Of a stretch of 64,000 nucleotides of DNA, positions 8,775 to 17,237 are shown piece after piece. The translations under genes and the position numbers were made by a program. Each line of letters begins with the position of its first letter. The stretch's first letter is position 1. Under the pieces are notes generated by a model that ran no database searches, had not been told where the DNA came from, and saw nothing but the letters and a program-made list of their open reading frames with translations. The stretch is from Mucilaginibacter phyllosphaerae (GTDB lineage Bacteria; Bacteroidota; Bacteroidia; Sphingobacteriales; Sphingobacteriaceae). The stretch is from assembly GCF_004378255.1 (NCBI RefSeq), contig NZ_SNQG01000007.1, positions 124,001-188,000 of the forward strand, given 5' to 3'.

Positions 8775-11210
8775 TTATTCGCTGCGTAAGCTATTGACCG
8801 GATTGGCAATTGCGGCTTTTACAGATTGAAAACTGATCGTAATAAATGCTATCAATAACGATCCTACAGCGGCAGCTGCAATTACCCACCATTGTATGGT
8901 TATACGGTAAGCAAAATCCTGTAACCATTTGTTCATTACAAACCAGGCTATGGGTGATGCAGTTACAATTGCGATACACACTAACTTTATAAAATCCTTT
9001 GACAACATGGTAACTATCCAGGTTACATTTGCACCTAAAACTTTTCTTATTCCTATTTCTTTGGTACGTTGTTCGGCAGCATAAGCGGCAAGTCCAAAAA
9101 GGCCCAAACAAGCAATGATTATAGCCAGTGATGTGAATATGACGAAGATTTTTCCAATACGTTGCTCCGAACGATAAGATAAATCAAAATCCTGATCCAT
9201 AAAAGAATAATTGATCTGCACGCCCGGTGATAAGCTGTTCCATTTAGCTTTTATCTGGCTCATCAGGGATTGGATATCTGCAGAGCCAACGCGTATAGCT
9301 AATGCCCCGGCGTTTTGGCCGTAAGTTAACACAATTGGCTCTATCTTTTGACGTAACGAGTTGAAGTGGAAATCTTTAACAACACCTACAATATGGCATT
9401 CCTTAACATTTGGTGTATTGCCTTTACGATCTCCGCCTAAAGATTGGTAAACTGTTTTACCAACCGGATCTGCAAAGCCCAAAAACTTCGCAGCCGCCTC
9501 GTTAATAATAATGGCAGATGAATCTGTTTGCATTTCTTTGGAGAAGTTGCGTCCGGCAGCTAATTTCATATCCATAGTAGGGATATAATCAGCATCTACT
9601 TCCCAGCTTTGCGGGAAGAGCGATTTCTTTTGATCGTAGGAAGCATCTTTAAAATAGATGCGCGTATTGCGCCAGCCGTTAGTTGGTAAAAAGCCCGTCA
9701 TTGTGGCGCTTTTTACACCCGGGAGTTGGGCAAGCTCCTGCTTAAATACACCTGCTTGCTGATTTAACTCGCCCGAGTTTTGAACAATAAGTACCTGGTT
9801 TCGGTTATAACCCAGATTTTTGGTTTGTATAAAGTTTAACTGATTGTAGATAACCAAAGTACCTACAATTAATAATATCGACACAAAAAACTGAAACACT
9901 ACTAAAAAGCTACGTAAGCCACCTCCTTTAAAACCTGCGCTTAGTTTCCCTTTCAATACTGCTATTGGTTGAAATGCTGACAGAAAGAAGGCCGGATATG
10001 AGCCCGCTAACGACCCGATAACTAATACTATAAGCAATAACGCCGGCACAAGCCATTTAAGCGATTGTGTTGTTAATATGATATCTTTACCGGAAATCTG
10101 GTTAAAAGCAGGCAAAAGCACTGATGCTGCAATCACAGCAATAATAGTAGCGATAAAGGTGATCAGGATAGATTCTGCTAAAAATTGGAATATCAGGTTT
10201 TTACGTGATGAACCTAACACTTTACGTACACCAACCTCGCGCGCACGGTTTGATGAGCGAGCGGTACTAAGGTTCATAAAATTTACACATGCTATCAGCA
10301 ATATAAATATGGCAATAGCCGAAAATATATAAACGTACTCTTTGGTGCTGTTAGGGCCAAGTTCGCCGGTAAGGTTTGAGTTTAAGTGGATATCTGTAAG
10401 TGCGGTTAAATTAAGCCTGAAATAGCTGCCGCCTTTTTCAAACTGTGCGATATTCATCCCCAGTTCCGACTGCATTTGTGCGCCGCTGAATTTTTGCAAA
10501 AACGCCGGGAAGCTTGCGGCCAGTTTGGTGTGGTCTTTGGCATCCTTTAATAGCACATAGGTATTATAATTGCTTCGTAACCACTCGTTTGAGCGGCTAT
10601 CCGGAAACGACTCCAGCGATACAAAAAAATCAAAGTTAAAGTGCGAGTTTTTGGGTACATCTTTAATTACACCTGTTACCTTAAAGTTCTCTTTATCATT
10701 AAATATAATAGTTTTACCTAAAGCAGCGGTTGTATTAAAATATTTTTTAGCAGTGCTTTCGGTAATTACTACCGTGTTGGGTTCCAGCAAGGCGGTTTTA
10801 GGGTCGCCGCTTATCATGGGTAAGGTAAACACGTTAAAGATACTGGCATCTACAAAGCCTACCTTGTTCTCTACAATATTACTGTTGCCTTTTTTTACAT
10901 GTGTGGTACCGGCAGGTTTTATGCGCGTTGCATCTTCTACATAAGGATATTCAGCCTTTAAAGTTTTGGCTAAGGGCGGCATGGCAACAGCGTATTGTAC
11001 CTGGTTATCGCCCAGTTTTAAATCTTCGTTTACGCGGTAAATACGGTCGGCTTTGGTGTTATAACGGTCGTAGCTTAATTCATCAACTACATAAAAAACA
11101 ATAAGCAGGCAGGTGGCCAGGCCCAGTGCCAAACCTAATATGTTAATAGCAGTAAAGCCTTTATTTTTATAAAGGCTTCTGTAGGCTGTTTTGATGTAAT
11201 TTTTAAACAT
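8775..11210 (-). CDS. ABC transporter permease, MacB/FtsX family (first permease after ATPase)
   Basis: An 811-residue duplicated FtsX permease, the longest of the four. It begins MFKNYIKTAYRSLYKNKGF. The coupling motifs are NRAREVGVRKVLGSS near 325 and QRTKEIGIRKVLGAN near 720. The tail is PVNSLRSE. It follows the ATPase gene by 109 bases; that gap holds a GC-rich hairpin repeat. As the permease nearest the ATPase and adaptor it is the best guess for the primary partner of the complex, though nothing in the sequence proves it. Confidence 0.9.
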   Translation of the reverse strand: MFKNYIKTAYRSLYKNKGFTAINILGLALGLATCLLIVFYVVDELSYDRYNTKADRIYRVNEDLKLGDNQVQYAVAMPPLAKTLKAEYPYVEDATRIKPAGTTHVKKGNSNIVENKVGFVDASIFNVFTLPMISGDPKTALLEPNTVVITESTAKKYFNTTAALGKTIIFNDKENFKVTGVIKDVPKNSHFNFDFFVSLESFPDSRSNEWLRSNYNTYVLLKDAKDHTKLAASFPAFLQKFSGAQMQSELGMNIAQFEKGGSYFRLNLTALTDIHLNSNLTGELGPNSTKEYVYIFSAIAIFILLIACVNFMNLSTARSSNRAREVGVRKVLGSSRKNLIFQFLAESILITFIATIIAVIAASVLLPAFNQISGKDIILTTQSLKWLVPALLLIVLVIGSLAGSYPAFFLSAFQPIAVLKGKLSAGFKGGGLRSFLVVFQFFVSILLIVGTLVIYNQLNFIQTKNLGYNRNQVLIVQNSGELNQQAGVFKQELAQLPGVKSATMTGFLPTNGWRNTRIYFKDASYDQKKSLFPQSWEVDADYIPTMDMKLAAGRNFSKEMQTDSSAIIINEAAAKFLGFADPVGKTVYQSLGGDRKGNTPNVKECHIVGVVKDFHFNSLRQKIEPIVLTYGQNAGALAIRVGSADIQSLMSQIKAKWNSLSPGVQINYSFMDQDFDLSYRSEQRIGKIFVIFTSLAIIIACLGLFGLAAYAAEQRTKEIGIRKVLGANVTWIVTMLSKDFIKLVCIAIVTASPIAWFVMNKWLQDFAYRITIQWWVIAAAAVGSLLIAFITISFQSVKAAIANPVNSLRSE

Positions 11211-11242
11211 AATGCTAATTTTTTAGGCAATTCTCAGGCTAA

Positions 11243-11270
11243 CCCCTCCGCCGTGGGGCGGCAGAGAGGG
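11243..11270. repeat. GC-rich intergenic hairpin
   Basis: CCGCC (11248-11252) and GGCGG (11257-11261) form a stem with a GTGG loop, flanked by CCCCT and AGAGGG that can extend it. It lies between ATPase and permease genes of the operon. Elements of this style (CTC-rich arms with a gagaggg end) also occur at 63069-63087. It is probably a dispersed intergenic repeat or an mRNA-stabilising hairpin. Confidence 0.4.
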
Positions 11271-11319
11271 TAAGCAAGAGTCACACTTAACTATATTAAT
11301 TAACTAAAGATCAGTACGG

Positions 11320-11997
11320 TTATACCATGATATTTTCCATTACAGTTTGGCCATCCAGCAGGCGGATGATACGGTGGCTGTAACGGGCATCATGCTCGGA
11401 GTGGGTAACCATGATAATGGTAGTACCTTGTTCGTTCAGGTCGGTAAGCAGTTCCATTACATCGTTACCGTTGCTGCTATCCAGGTTACCTGTCGGCTCA
11501 TCCGCCAATATAAGTTTAGGTTTGTTTACAACCGCACGGGCAATAGCCACACGCTGTTGCTGACCACCCGATAACTGTTGCGGGTAGTGGTTACGGCGGT
11601 GCATGATCTGCATTTTATCCAACACCTCTTCTACCCTTTTAACACGTTCGGCAGCGCTTACGCCGGTGTAGATGAGCGGCAACTCCACGTTTTCAAAAAC
11701 GGTAAGCTCATCTATCAGGTTAAAGCTCTGGAAAACAAAACCAATGTTGTGCTTACGCAGGTCGGCACGTTTACGCTCGTTAAACTGCGCCACCTCTATG
11801 CCATTGAAAACATAACTGCCTTCATCCGGGTCATCCAGCATACCCAGGATGTTTAACAAGGTTGATTTACCGCAACCAGACGGGCCCATGATGGCCACAA
11901 ATTCGCCGGTATCCACATGCATCGACAGTTTGTTTAACGCGATAGTTTCTACCTCTTCAGTGCGGTAAAATTTTTCAAGATTTGTAATTTTTATCAT
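11320..11997 (-). CDS. ABC transporter ATP-binding protein, LolD/MacB type
   Basis: A 225-residue ATPase with every ABC motif: Walker A GPSGCGKST (38-46), Q-loop Gln90, signature LSGGQQQR (142-149), Walker B LILADEP (162-168) and the H-loop His199. The length and the VFQSFNLIDELTVFENVELPL segment match the LolD/MacB class, which powers FtsX-type permeases without moving substrate through a classical channel. It lies between the adaptor and three permeases and is the only ATPase of this class in the window, so it may serve all four permeases. A GC-rich hairpin sits just upstream of its start. Confidence 0.93.
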   Translation of the reverse strand: MIKITNLEKFYRTEEVETIALNKLSMHVDTGEFVAIMGPSGCGKSTLLNILGMLDDPDEGSYVFNGIEVAQFNERKRADLRKHNIGFVFQSFNLIDELTVFENVELPLIYTGVSAAERVKRVEEVLDKMQIMHRRNHYPQQLSGGQQQRVAIARAVVNKPKLILADEPTGNLDSSNGNDVMELLTDLNEQGTTIIMVTHSEHDARYSHRIIRLLDGQTVMENIMV

Positions 11998-12009
11998 TTG
12001 GCCTCCCCA

Positions 12010-12032
12010 GCACGGGGCTTTCGCCTCCGTGC
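12010..12032 (-). promoter_or_regulatory. GAAA-loop hairpin just upstream of the ATPase start
   Basis: On the reverse strand GCACGGAGGC, GAAA, GCCCCGTGC form a 9-pair stem with one bulged A and a GNRA-type tetraloop. It ends about 13 bases before the ATG at 11997, in the 134-base gap after the adaptor gene. It has no T run, so it is not a rho-independent terminator. It could protect the message, set differential expression within the operon, or be a repeat element. Confidence 0.45.
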
Positions 12033-12131
12033 CTTTTGTTTAATTGTGATTTATATTTTTATTATAATTAATTTATCTTTCAATCCTCTTGTACAAGACG
12101 CATCAAGTTGAAGAAGGTTACACTTGCGTAG

Positions 12132-13385
12132 CTATTGTTTTAGCACCAGTTCCTGTATGTCGCCGTAATTCTCATAGCTTGATGTAATTACTTTGTCGCC
12201 AGGTTTTAAACCTTGTAGTACTTCATAATAATCAGGGTTTTGCCTGCCTATTTGTATATCTGTTTTAAAGGCTGTTTTGCCGTCTTCGCTTACTTTAAAG
12301 ATCCAGTTACCGCCTGTTTGCTGGTAAAAACCACCTTTAGGTACCAGGGTAGCTGTCGTTTCGTCGCTCAACGCTAAACGGATCTGCAGGGTTTGGCCTT
12401 TACGGATCCCCTTAGGCACATCGCCTACAAACTGCATATCTACCTTAAAACGGCCGCTGGTAACCTGTGTAAACACTTTTTTAATGGTTAATTTATACGT
12501 TTTACCGGCGAAGCTAAAATCGCCCATTAAGCCATTGTAAATTCTGGATAGGTAATGTTCTTCCACATCCACCTGCACCTTAAAGCCGCCCTGTGCATCT
12601 ATCTGGCCTAAGTGCTCACCTTTATTCTTGTTCTGGCCAACTTCGGCATCCATAGAGGTTAATTGCCCGTCTATAGGCGACCGAACGGTTAGGTCGGCTA
12701 CTTTTTTGCGCATTAAAAGCAGCGTGCTTTTGTTGTGGGCATATTGCTCGCGCGCCTGCTCGTCTTCCTGGCGTATTAGGGTGGTATCCTGTTTTAAGAT
12801 CTGTGTGGTTAGTTTTTTACGGCGCAGCTGGTAGATGTAAGCATTCTCTGCTGCTTTAAATTCCTGCAAGCCGATGGCTTTTTGATCTAACAGTTTTTTA
12901 TCCAGGTTGTAAACGCGTTCTGCCTCTTTGTAAGCATTATCTACATCGGCCATCTGGTTTAATTTGGTGATGGTGTTTTGCTGTGCATTGTTATGCGAGA
13001 TCTGCATTTGGGTTTGTGCCGCGTAAACCGCAGTTTCCTGATTGGCCAGGCTCAGTTCCAGATCGGTATTGGATAAACGGATGATCGGGTCGCCCTTTTT
13101 GAGGCTGGCGCCATCCTCTACATACTTTTCTTCTACACGGCCGCCTTCAACCGCATCCAGATAGATAGTAGTAAGCGGTAATACCACACCATTCACCGGG
13201 ATAAACTCCTGGAAAGCCCCTTTTTTGATCTCGCTAACGGTGATGCGCTCGGTATCAACATTTAATTTGCTTTTGCCCGATGTAAAAAATATACTGCCGG
13301 CAACTAAAACTACAACACCCGCAATACCGGCTATGGTCATCAGGCGCTTAGTGCTCCATTTCTTTTTTTGTATAACTCTATCCAC
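12132..13385 (-). CDS. Periplasmic adaptor of ABC efflux system (HlyD/MacA family)
   Basis: A membrane-fusion protein of 417 residues when started at the GTG at 13385. The frame also opens at 13430, but the added segment is hydrophobic and poorly like the family, and it overlaps the GTGGCAT element. After a short basic N terminus (RVIQKKKWSTKR) a single helix near residues 20-38 anchors it in the inner membrane. A lipoyl half-motif (GGRVEEKYVEDGASLKKGDPIIRL), a long alpha-hairpin rich in Gln, Ala and Glu (about 120-230), a second lipoyl half (TVRSPIDGQLTSMDAEVGQ) and beta-barrel domains follow. The end reads GLKPGDKVITSSYENY, as in MacA. It would link the permeases to an outer-membrane duct. 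No TolC gene lies in the window. Confidence 0.88.
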   Translation of the reverse strand: MDRVIQKKKWSTKRLMTIAGIAGVVVLVAGSIFFTSGKSKLNVDTERITVSEIKKGAFQEFIPVNGVVLPLTTIYLDAVEGGRVEEKYVEDGASLKKGDPIIRLSNTDLELSLANQETAVYAAQTQMQISHNNAQQNTITKLNQMADVDNAYKEAERVYNLDKKLLDQKAIGLQEFKAAENAYIYQLRRKKLTTQILKQDTTLIRQEDEQAREQYAHNKSTLLLMRKKVADLTVRSPIDGQLTSMDAEVGQNKNKGEHLGQIDAQGGFKVQVDVEEHYLSRIYNGLMGDFSFAGKTYKLTIKKVFTQVTSGRFKVDMQFVGDVPKGIRKGQTLQIRLALSDETTATLVPKGGFYQQTGGNWIFKVSEDGKTAFKTDIQIGRQNPDYYEVLQGLKPGDKVITSSYENYGDIQELVLKQ

Positions 13386-13410
13386 TGTGTTTAATAATAT
13401 TTGGTAAACA

Positions 13411-13431
13411 GATACAAAAACACATGCCACA
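13411..13431 (-). promoter_or_regulatory. Sigma-54-like promoter element upstream of the adaptor operon
   Basis: Reverse-strand GTGGCAT (13430-13424) followed by TTTTTGTA. The GG matches the sigma-54 -24 element. The -12 TTGT-like element is one base too far (11 rather than 10 bases between GG and G). It sits about 43 bases before the GTG at 13385 and 75 bases from module B, mirroring the arrangement at 2928-3060. Confidence 0.45.
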
Positions 13432-13481
13432 AATTAATTTACTGTATTACAACACGTTAAGCGCAAAAGCCATAATTACAC

Positions 13482-13522
13482 CGTACGCTTCTGTTACAGC
13501 AAGTGTTCGGTTATGATACAGT
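13482..13522. promoter_or_regulatory. Regulator-binding module B: shared box
   Basis: CGTACGC (13482-13488), GTTACAG, then GTGTTCGGTTATGATACAGT (13503-13522), identical over the 20-base box to module A at 3020-3039. It lies in the 310-base divergent gap between the adaptor (start 13385) and the response regulator (start 13696), so it could act on both. Unlike module A there is no second inverted arm. The rest of the gap is AT-rich and shows nothing else I can name. Confidence 0.6.
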
Positions 13523-13695
13523 GCGTTTTTTTGCAAATAGTTAAGTGCCTTTAGTTGATAGTTGATTATCAGTATAATACTTAATATAAGCTAAATGGTA
13601 TGATATTTCGTATCAAAATATTTAAATTGCATAGCTATAATGCGCGTGCAGATATACCATGATCTATAACCCCAGGAACTAATCACTCACCATAA

Positions 13696-15054
13696 ATGAT
13701 ACTTAAAAAAGCAACCGTTTTAATTGTTGACGACGACCCCGATGTGCTTACGGCTGTTAAGTTATTGCTTAAAACAGAAACCAAAGAAATTATTACCGAA
13801 AAGAACCCCGAAAACCTGAACTGGCTTTTACAGCGTAATGAGGTTGACCTGGTTTTACTGGATATGAACTTTAACAGTGCTATAAATACCGGCAACGAGG
13901 GCATTTACTGGCTGCGTAAAATAAAGGAATGGAAACCCAACGTTTGTGTTATTATGATAACGGCTTACGGGGATATTGACCTGGCCGTACGTTCGTTAAA
14001 GGAAGGCGCTAATGATTTTGTTGTGAAACCATGGCATAATGAGAAATTAATAGATACTATTAAGGATCTGCTGGATAAAAAAGAAGGCGGCGCCGGTAAA
14101 TCAGCCAAACCATCTGTTAAGGGTGCCGCCGGTACGTCAATACTGGGTGATAGCGATGTGATGGAAGACATCTTTCATAAAGTAAATAAGATAGCCCCTA
14201 CCGATGCCAATATTTTAATATTGGGGGAAAACGGTACAGGTAAAGATCTGATGGCAAAGGCCATTCATGAACGTTCTTTACGTGCCGATAAACCTTTTAT
14301 TAAGGTAGATGTGGGCGCTTTGACAGATTCGCTGTTTGAAAGTGAATTGTTCGGCCATAAAAAGGGTGCTTATACTGATGCCCGAGAAGACCGCATGGGC
14401 CGTTTTGAAGAAGCCGAAGGCGGCACCCTGTTTTTGGATGAGATAGGTAACATCAGCCTGCAGCAGCAGGCCAAGCTGTTAACCGTTTTACAAAACCGCC
14501 AGGTTACCCGCTTGGGTACCAATAAAGCAGTAGATATTAATATCCGCCTGATATGTGCCACCAACGTGCCTTTGCAGGAACTGGCAAATGAGAATAAATT
14601 TCGAAAGGATTTAATTTACCGTATCAACACCGTAGAAATAAATATGCCGCCGCTACGTAAACGTGCCGAAGATATTGTGGTACTGGCCCGGCATTTTGCT
14701 AAAATGTATGCCGGTAAATACCTTAAGCCCGCCGTAGATTTTGATATTACGGCATTGAACAAATTGCGAAGCTACAGCTACCCGGGCAATGTGCGCGAAC
14801 TGCAATATACTATTGAGCGGGCCGTAATTATGGCAGATGATGCCTTACTTAAAGCGGATGACCTGATCTTCTCGGTTCTGGAATCGCCGGGCGAAAGCAT
14901 TATTGATGAAGATAACATACAATTAAGCACATTAGAAAAAAATGCTATCCTCCGTGTAATTGACAAGCATAACGGCAATATTACACGCGCCGCCAAAGAA
15001 TTAGGATTAACCCGTACGGCCCTGTACCGCAGATTAAGCAAATATGATATTTAA
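13696..15054 (+). CDS. Sigma-54-dependent response regulator (NtrC family) of the efflux locus
   Basis: A 452-residue activator. The receiver domain (1-125) has the acid pocket VDDDPD and phospho-acceptor Asp56 in LLDMNF. The AAA+ domain begins near 150: Walker A GENGTGKD (177-184), Walker B GGTLFLDEIGN, and an arginine-finger region. A Fis-type helix-turn-helix ends the protein (NITRAAKELGLTRTALYRRL). The sigma-54 contact loop reads GAYTDA instead of GAFTGA. The stop overlaps the kinase start by 11 bases, so the two are translationally coupled. It diverges from the adaptor operon, and the shared boxes at 3020 and 13503 are its likely sites. This gene order, an NtrC-type pair beside MacB-type exporters, is frequent in Bacteroidota. 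Confidence 0.92.
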   Translation: MILKKATVLIVDDDPDVLTAVKLLLKTETKEIITEKNPENLNWLLQRNEVDLVLLDMNFNSAINTGNEGIYWLRKIKEWKPNVCVIMITAYGDIDLAVRSLKEGANDFVVKPWHNEKLIDTIKDLLDKKEGGAGKSAKPSVKGAAGTSILGDSDVMEDIFHKVNKIAPTDANILILGENGTGKDLMAKAIHERSLRADKPFIKVDVGALTDSLFESELFGHKKGAYTDAREDRMGRFEEAEGGTLFLDEIGNISLQQQAKLLTVLQNRQVTRLGTNKAVDINIRLICATNVPLQELANENKFRKDLIYRINTVEINMPPLRKRAEDIVVLARHFAKMYAGKYLKPAVDFDITALNKLRSYSYPGNVRELQYTIERAVIMADDALLKADDLIFSVLESPGESIIDEDNIQLSTLEKNAILRVIDKHNGNITRAAKELGLTRTALYRRLSKYDI

Positions 15055-16393
15055 CCGTTACGAATGGCGGCTGGTGCTGCGTGTGCTTTTCTTGTTTTTG
15101 GCGTTAACTGCTACTGCTGTAATTGTGGTAAGCAGCCAGCCCATGTATAGTGTTATTACGGTGCCCCTGGTAATTTATTCGGTGCTTGACCTGATCCGTT
15201 TTAACAAAAAGGCACAGGACGAGGTGAACCAGTTTGTAGAGTCGATACATTACCGCGATTTTTCTCGCCACTTTGATGTGCGCAAGGCACCAAACGAATT
15301 AAAACCACTGCGAAAAGGCTTTAATGATATTAACACTACATTTAAACTCATTAGCCGCGAACGCGAGACGCAGTTCCATTACCTGCAAAAGATACTGGAA
15401 CTGGTAGATACCGGCATACTATCCTACGAGCAGGAAACCGGCGAGATCAGTTGGATAAACGAGGCTTTTAAATCGCTGATCACCATACCTTATCTAAAAA
15501 CCATTCACTCGCTTGAAAAGCGTGAACCTGTTTTGTATAAAGATGTGATACAGCTTAAACCCGGCGAAACAAAGGTGCTCTCTATCACCCGCGATCAGCA
15601 GCAGGTTAAAATGCTGGTAACGGCCAGCATTATGCGCAGCGATGATAAAATGTATAAGCTGATCGCTTTTCAGAATGTGAGCGAAGCTTTGGATGAAACA
15701 GAATCAAACGCATGGTCGAAATTACTGAACGTAATGACGCACGAGATCATGAATTCGGTTGCCCCTATCTCGTCATTAGCTGACACCCTGAAGAACCGCC
15801 TGCAAAGTCCGGAGATCACCGAAAACCTGGAAGGTGTTGACCTGGAAGATATAGAACTGGGCATTGATACCATTAAACGCCGTAGCGAAGGCCTGCTTAA
15901 ATTTACCGAAAGCTACCGCAGCCTGAATAAGATAACCAAGCTGGACCTGAACAAGATACTGGTACGCAATATGTTCGAGAACCTGAACAGCCTGATGACC
16001 CCAACGCTGGACAAGAAAAATATTGAACTGGATATTATTTTGCGCGACCCCGGGCTTGCCATAGAAGCAGACATAAACCTGTTAGACCAGGTGATGATAA
16101 ACCTGCTGGTAAACGCTATTGAAGCCGTTAAAGACCGCGAAGAGCCACGCATCATCCTATCTGCCGAGGTACAAAATAACCGTACCCTGGTAAAAGTGAC
16201 CGACAACGGATTAGGCATGCCGCCCGAACTGCTGGATAAGATCTTTATCCCGTTTTTTAGTACCCGCAAAACAGGCAGCGGTATAGGTTTAAGCCTGTGT
16301 AAACAGATTATGCTGCTGCATAAAGGCAATATTCAGGTACAATCTACCGAGGGTAAGGGTTCGTCATTTATATTGCAGTTTGCTAATAATTAA
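15044..16393 (+). CDS. Sensor histidine kinase, partner of the regulator at 13696
   Basis: A 449-residue membrane kinase. Two N-terminal helices (about 10-30 and 33-50) with almost no loop between them suggest sensing in or near the membrane. A HAMP/PAS-like linker (60-220) follows, then the phospho-acceptor His233 in HEIMNSVAPISSL. The ATPase domain shows the N box NLLVNAIEAV, G1 box DNGLGMPPE and G2 box GSGIGLSL. There is no large periplasmic sensor domain. It overlaps the regulator gene by 11 bases. The likely signal is envelope stress or a membrane-active compound exported by the neighbouring ABC system; this is inferred from context. Confidence 0.9.
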   Translation: MIFNRYEWRLVLRVLFLFLALTATAVIVVSSQPMYSVITVPLVIYSVLDLIRFNKKAQDEVNQFVESIHYRDFSRHFDVRKAPNELKPLRKGFNDINTTFKLISRERETQFHYLQKILELVDTGILSYEQETGEISWINEAFKSLITIPYLKTIHSLEKREPVLYKDVIQLKPGETKVLSITRDQQQVKMLVTASIMRSDDKMYKLIAFQNVSEALDETESNAWSKLLNVMTHEIMNSVAPISSLADTLKNRLQSPEITENLEGVDLEDIELGIDTIKRRSEGLLKFTESYRSLNKITKLDLNKILVRNMFENLNSLMTPTLDKKNIELDIILRDPGLAIEADINLLDQVMINLLVNAIEAVKDREEPRIILSAEVQNNRTLVKVTDNGLGMPPELLDKIFIPFFSTRKTGSGIGLSLCKQIMLLHKGNIQVQSTEGKGSSFILQFANN

Positions 16394-16421
16394 TTAGTAA
16401 ATTGCTTTAAAATCAATCACT

Positions 16422-17024
16422 ATGAAAAAATCATTGCTTATATTATTTGTTGTACTTATTGCCAAAGCCGGCTTTGCACAAACTGCTGCCTTACCTGCCA
16501 GCGAAACCGTTTTAAAAGATGCTTATGCCAGGGCTGCTAAAGAAAATAAAAAAGTGATGCTGATATTTCATGCATCGTGGTGTGGCTGGTGTAAAAAAAT
16601 GGAGGCCTCGCTTAACGACCCAGCTATTAAGCCAATGGTTGATGCCAACTATGTAATTGCCACGTTTGACGTTATGGAGCAACCCGCCAAAAAAAACCTT
16701 GAAAACCCGGGATCTTTAGAAGTGATGACCAAATTGAAAGGCGAAAAATCCGGCTTGCCTTTCTGGGTAATATTAGATGCCAAAGGCAAAGTTTTAGCCG
16801 ATAGCCAGATTAGGCCAGCCGGCGCATCATTAGATACTTATGGAGAGAATGTAGGCTGCCCCGGTGCACCGGATGAAGTAACTTTCTTCACCAAAATACT
16901 TAAATCTACCTCTAAATTAACCGACGCACAGCTGGCTGTAATTGCTAAACGTTTTGCACAAAATGCCCCTGCCCCTGCAAAAGCTGTTGAACCAACTTCG
17001 CCGGCTACTGTTGGGTCTAAATAA
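16422..17024 (+). CDS. Exported thioredoxin-family protein
   Basis: A 200-residue periplasmic protein. The signal peptide is MKKSLLILFVVLIAKAGFAQ. The thioredoxin-like domain has the active site WCGWC (Cys54, Cys57) in the context HASWCGWCKKME, typical of the thioredoxin_7/DUF255-like group. The C-terminal 25 residues are rich in Ala and Pro (APAPAKAVEPTSPATV) and look disordered. It starts 28 bases after the kinase stop, so read-through from the two-component genes is possible, but the role is probably general disulfide chemistry. A hairpin with a T run follows it. Confidence 0.85.
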   Translation: MKKSLLILFVVLIAKAGFAQTAALPASETVLKDAYARAAKENKKVMLIFHASWCGWCKKMEASLNDPAIKPMVDANYVIATFDVMEQPAKKNLENPGSLEVMTKLKGEKSGLPFWVILDAKGKVLADSQIRPAGASLDTYGENVGCPGAPDEVTFFTKILKSTSKLTDAQLAVIAKRFAQNAPAPAKAVEPTSPATVGSK

Positions 17025-17031
17025 TATATCA

Positions 17032-17102
17032 GTCAGGCTGAGTTTGTCGAACTGTCAACCAAATGTATAGGCCTTCGACATGCTCAGACTGACATTTTTT
17101 TC
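17032..17102 (+). repeat. Dispersed inverted repeat acting as terminator
   Basis: The arms 17032-17051 and 17074-17093 pair at 17 of 20 positions (core CTGAG and TGTCGAA) with a 22-base loop, and TTTTTTT follows directly. The arm sequence (TTCGACATGCTCAGACTGAC) belongs to a repeat often seen between genes in Bacteroidota and other bacteria. Here it probably ends the thioredoxin transcript. Confidence 0.6.
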
Positions 17103-17149
17103 TCATCTGCATATCTGCACATCCGCACACTTACACTTCTACTCCTCTC

Positions 17150-17191
17150 TGCCAATTTGGCAATTCCATCCCCTTTGGAACGCACATTGAT
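17150..17191 (+). promoter_or_regulatory. htpG control region: palindrome and sigma-54-like element
   Basis: TGCCAATTTGGCA (17150-17162) is a perfect 6+1+6 palindrome. Twelve bases later TTGGAACGCACATTGAT (17175-17191) fits the sigma-54 pattern TTGGCACG-N4-TTGC with GG-N10-G spacing; the -12 C is replaced by A. The htpG ATG is 46 bases further on. The arrangement suggests a heat-shock operator plus promoter. No better TAnnTTTG box is seen in this gap. Confidence 0.45.
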
Positions 17192-17237
17192 ATTCACTTG
17201 CTGTAAATCATTTCAAATTTTCTAAACAGTTATTACT

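Noticed and set aside
8791..9111. A 106-residue frame antisense or off-frame inside the permease at 8775
   Set aside because: It lies wholly within a well-supported coding region in another frame and is Cys-rich without a motif.
13386..13430. The ATG at 13430 as the adaptor start
   Set aside because: It overlaps the GTGGCAT promoter element and adds a non-conserved hydrophobic run; the GTG at 13385 gives the usual N terminus.
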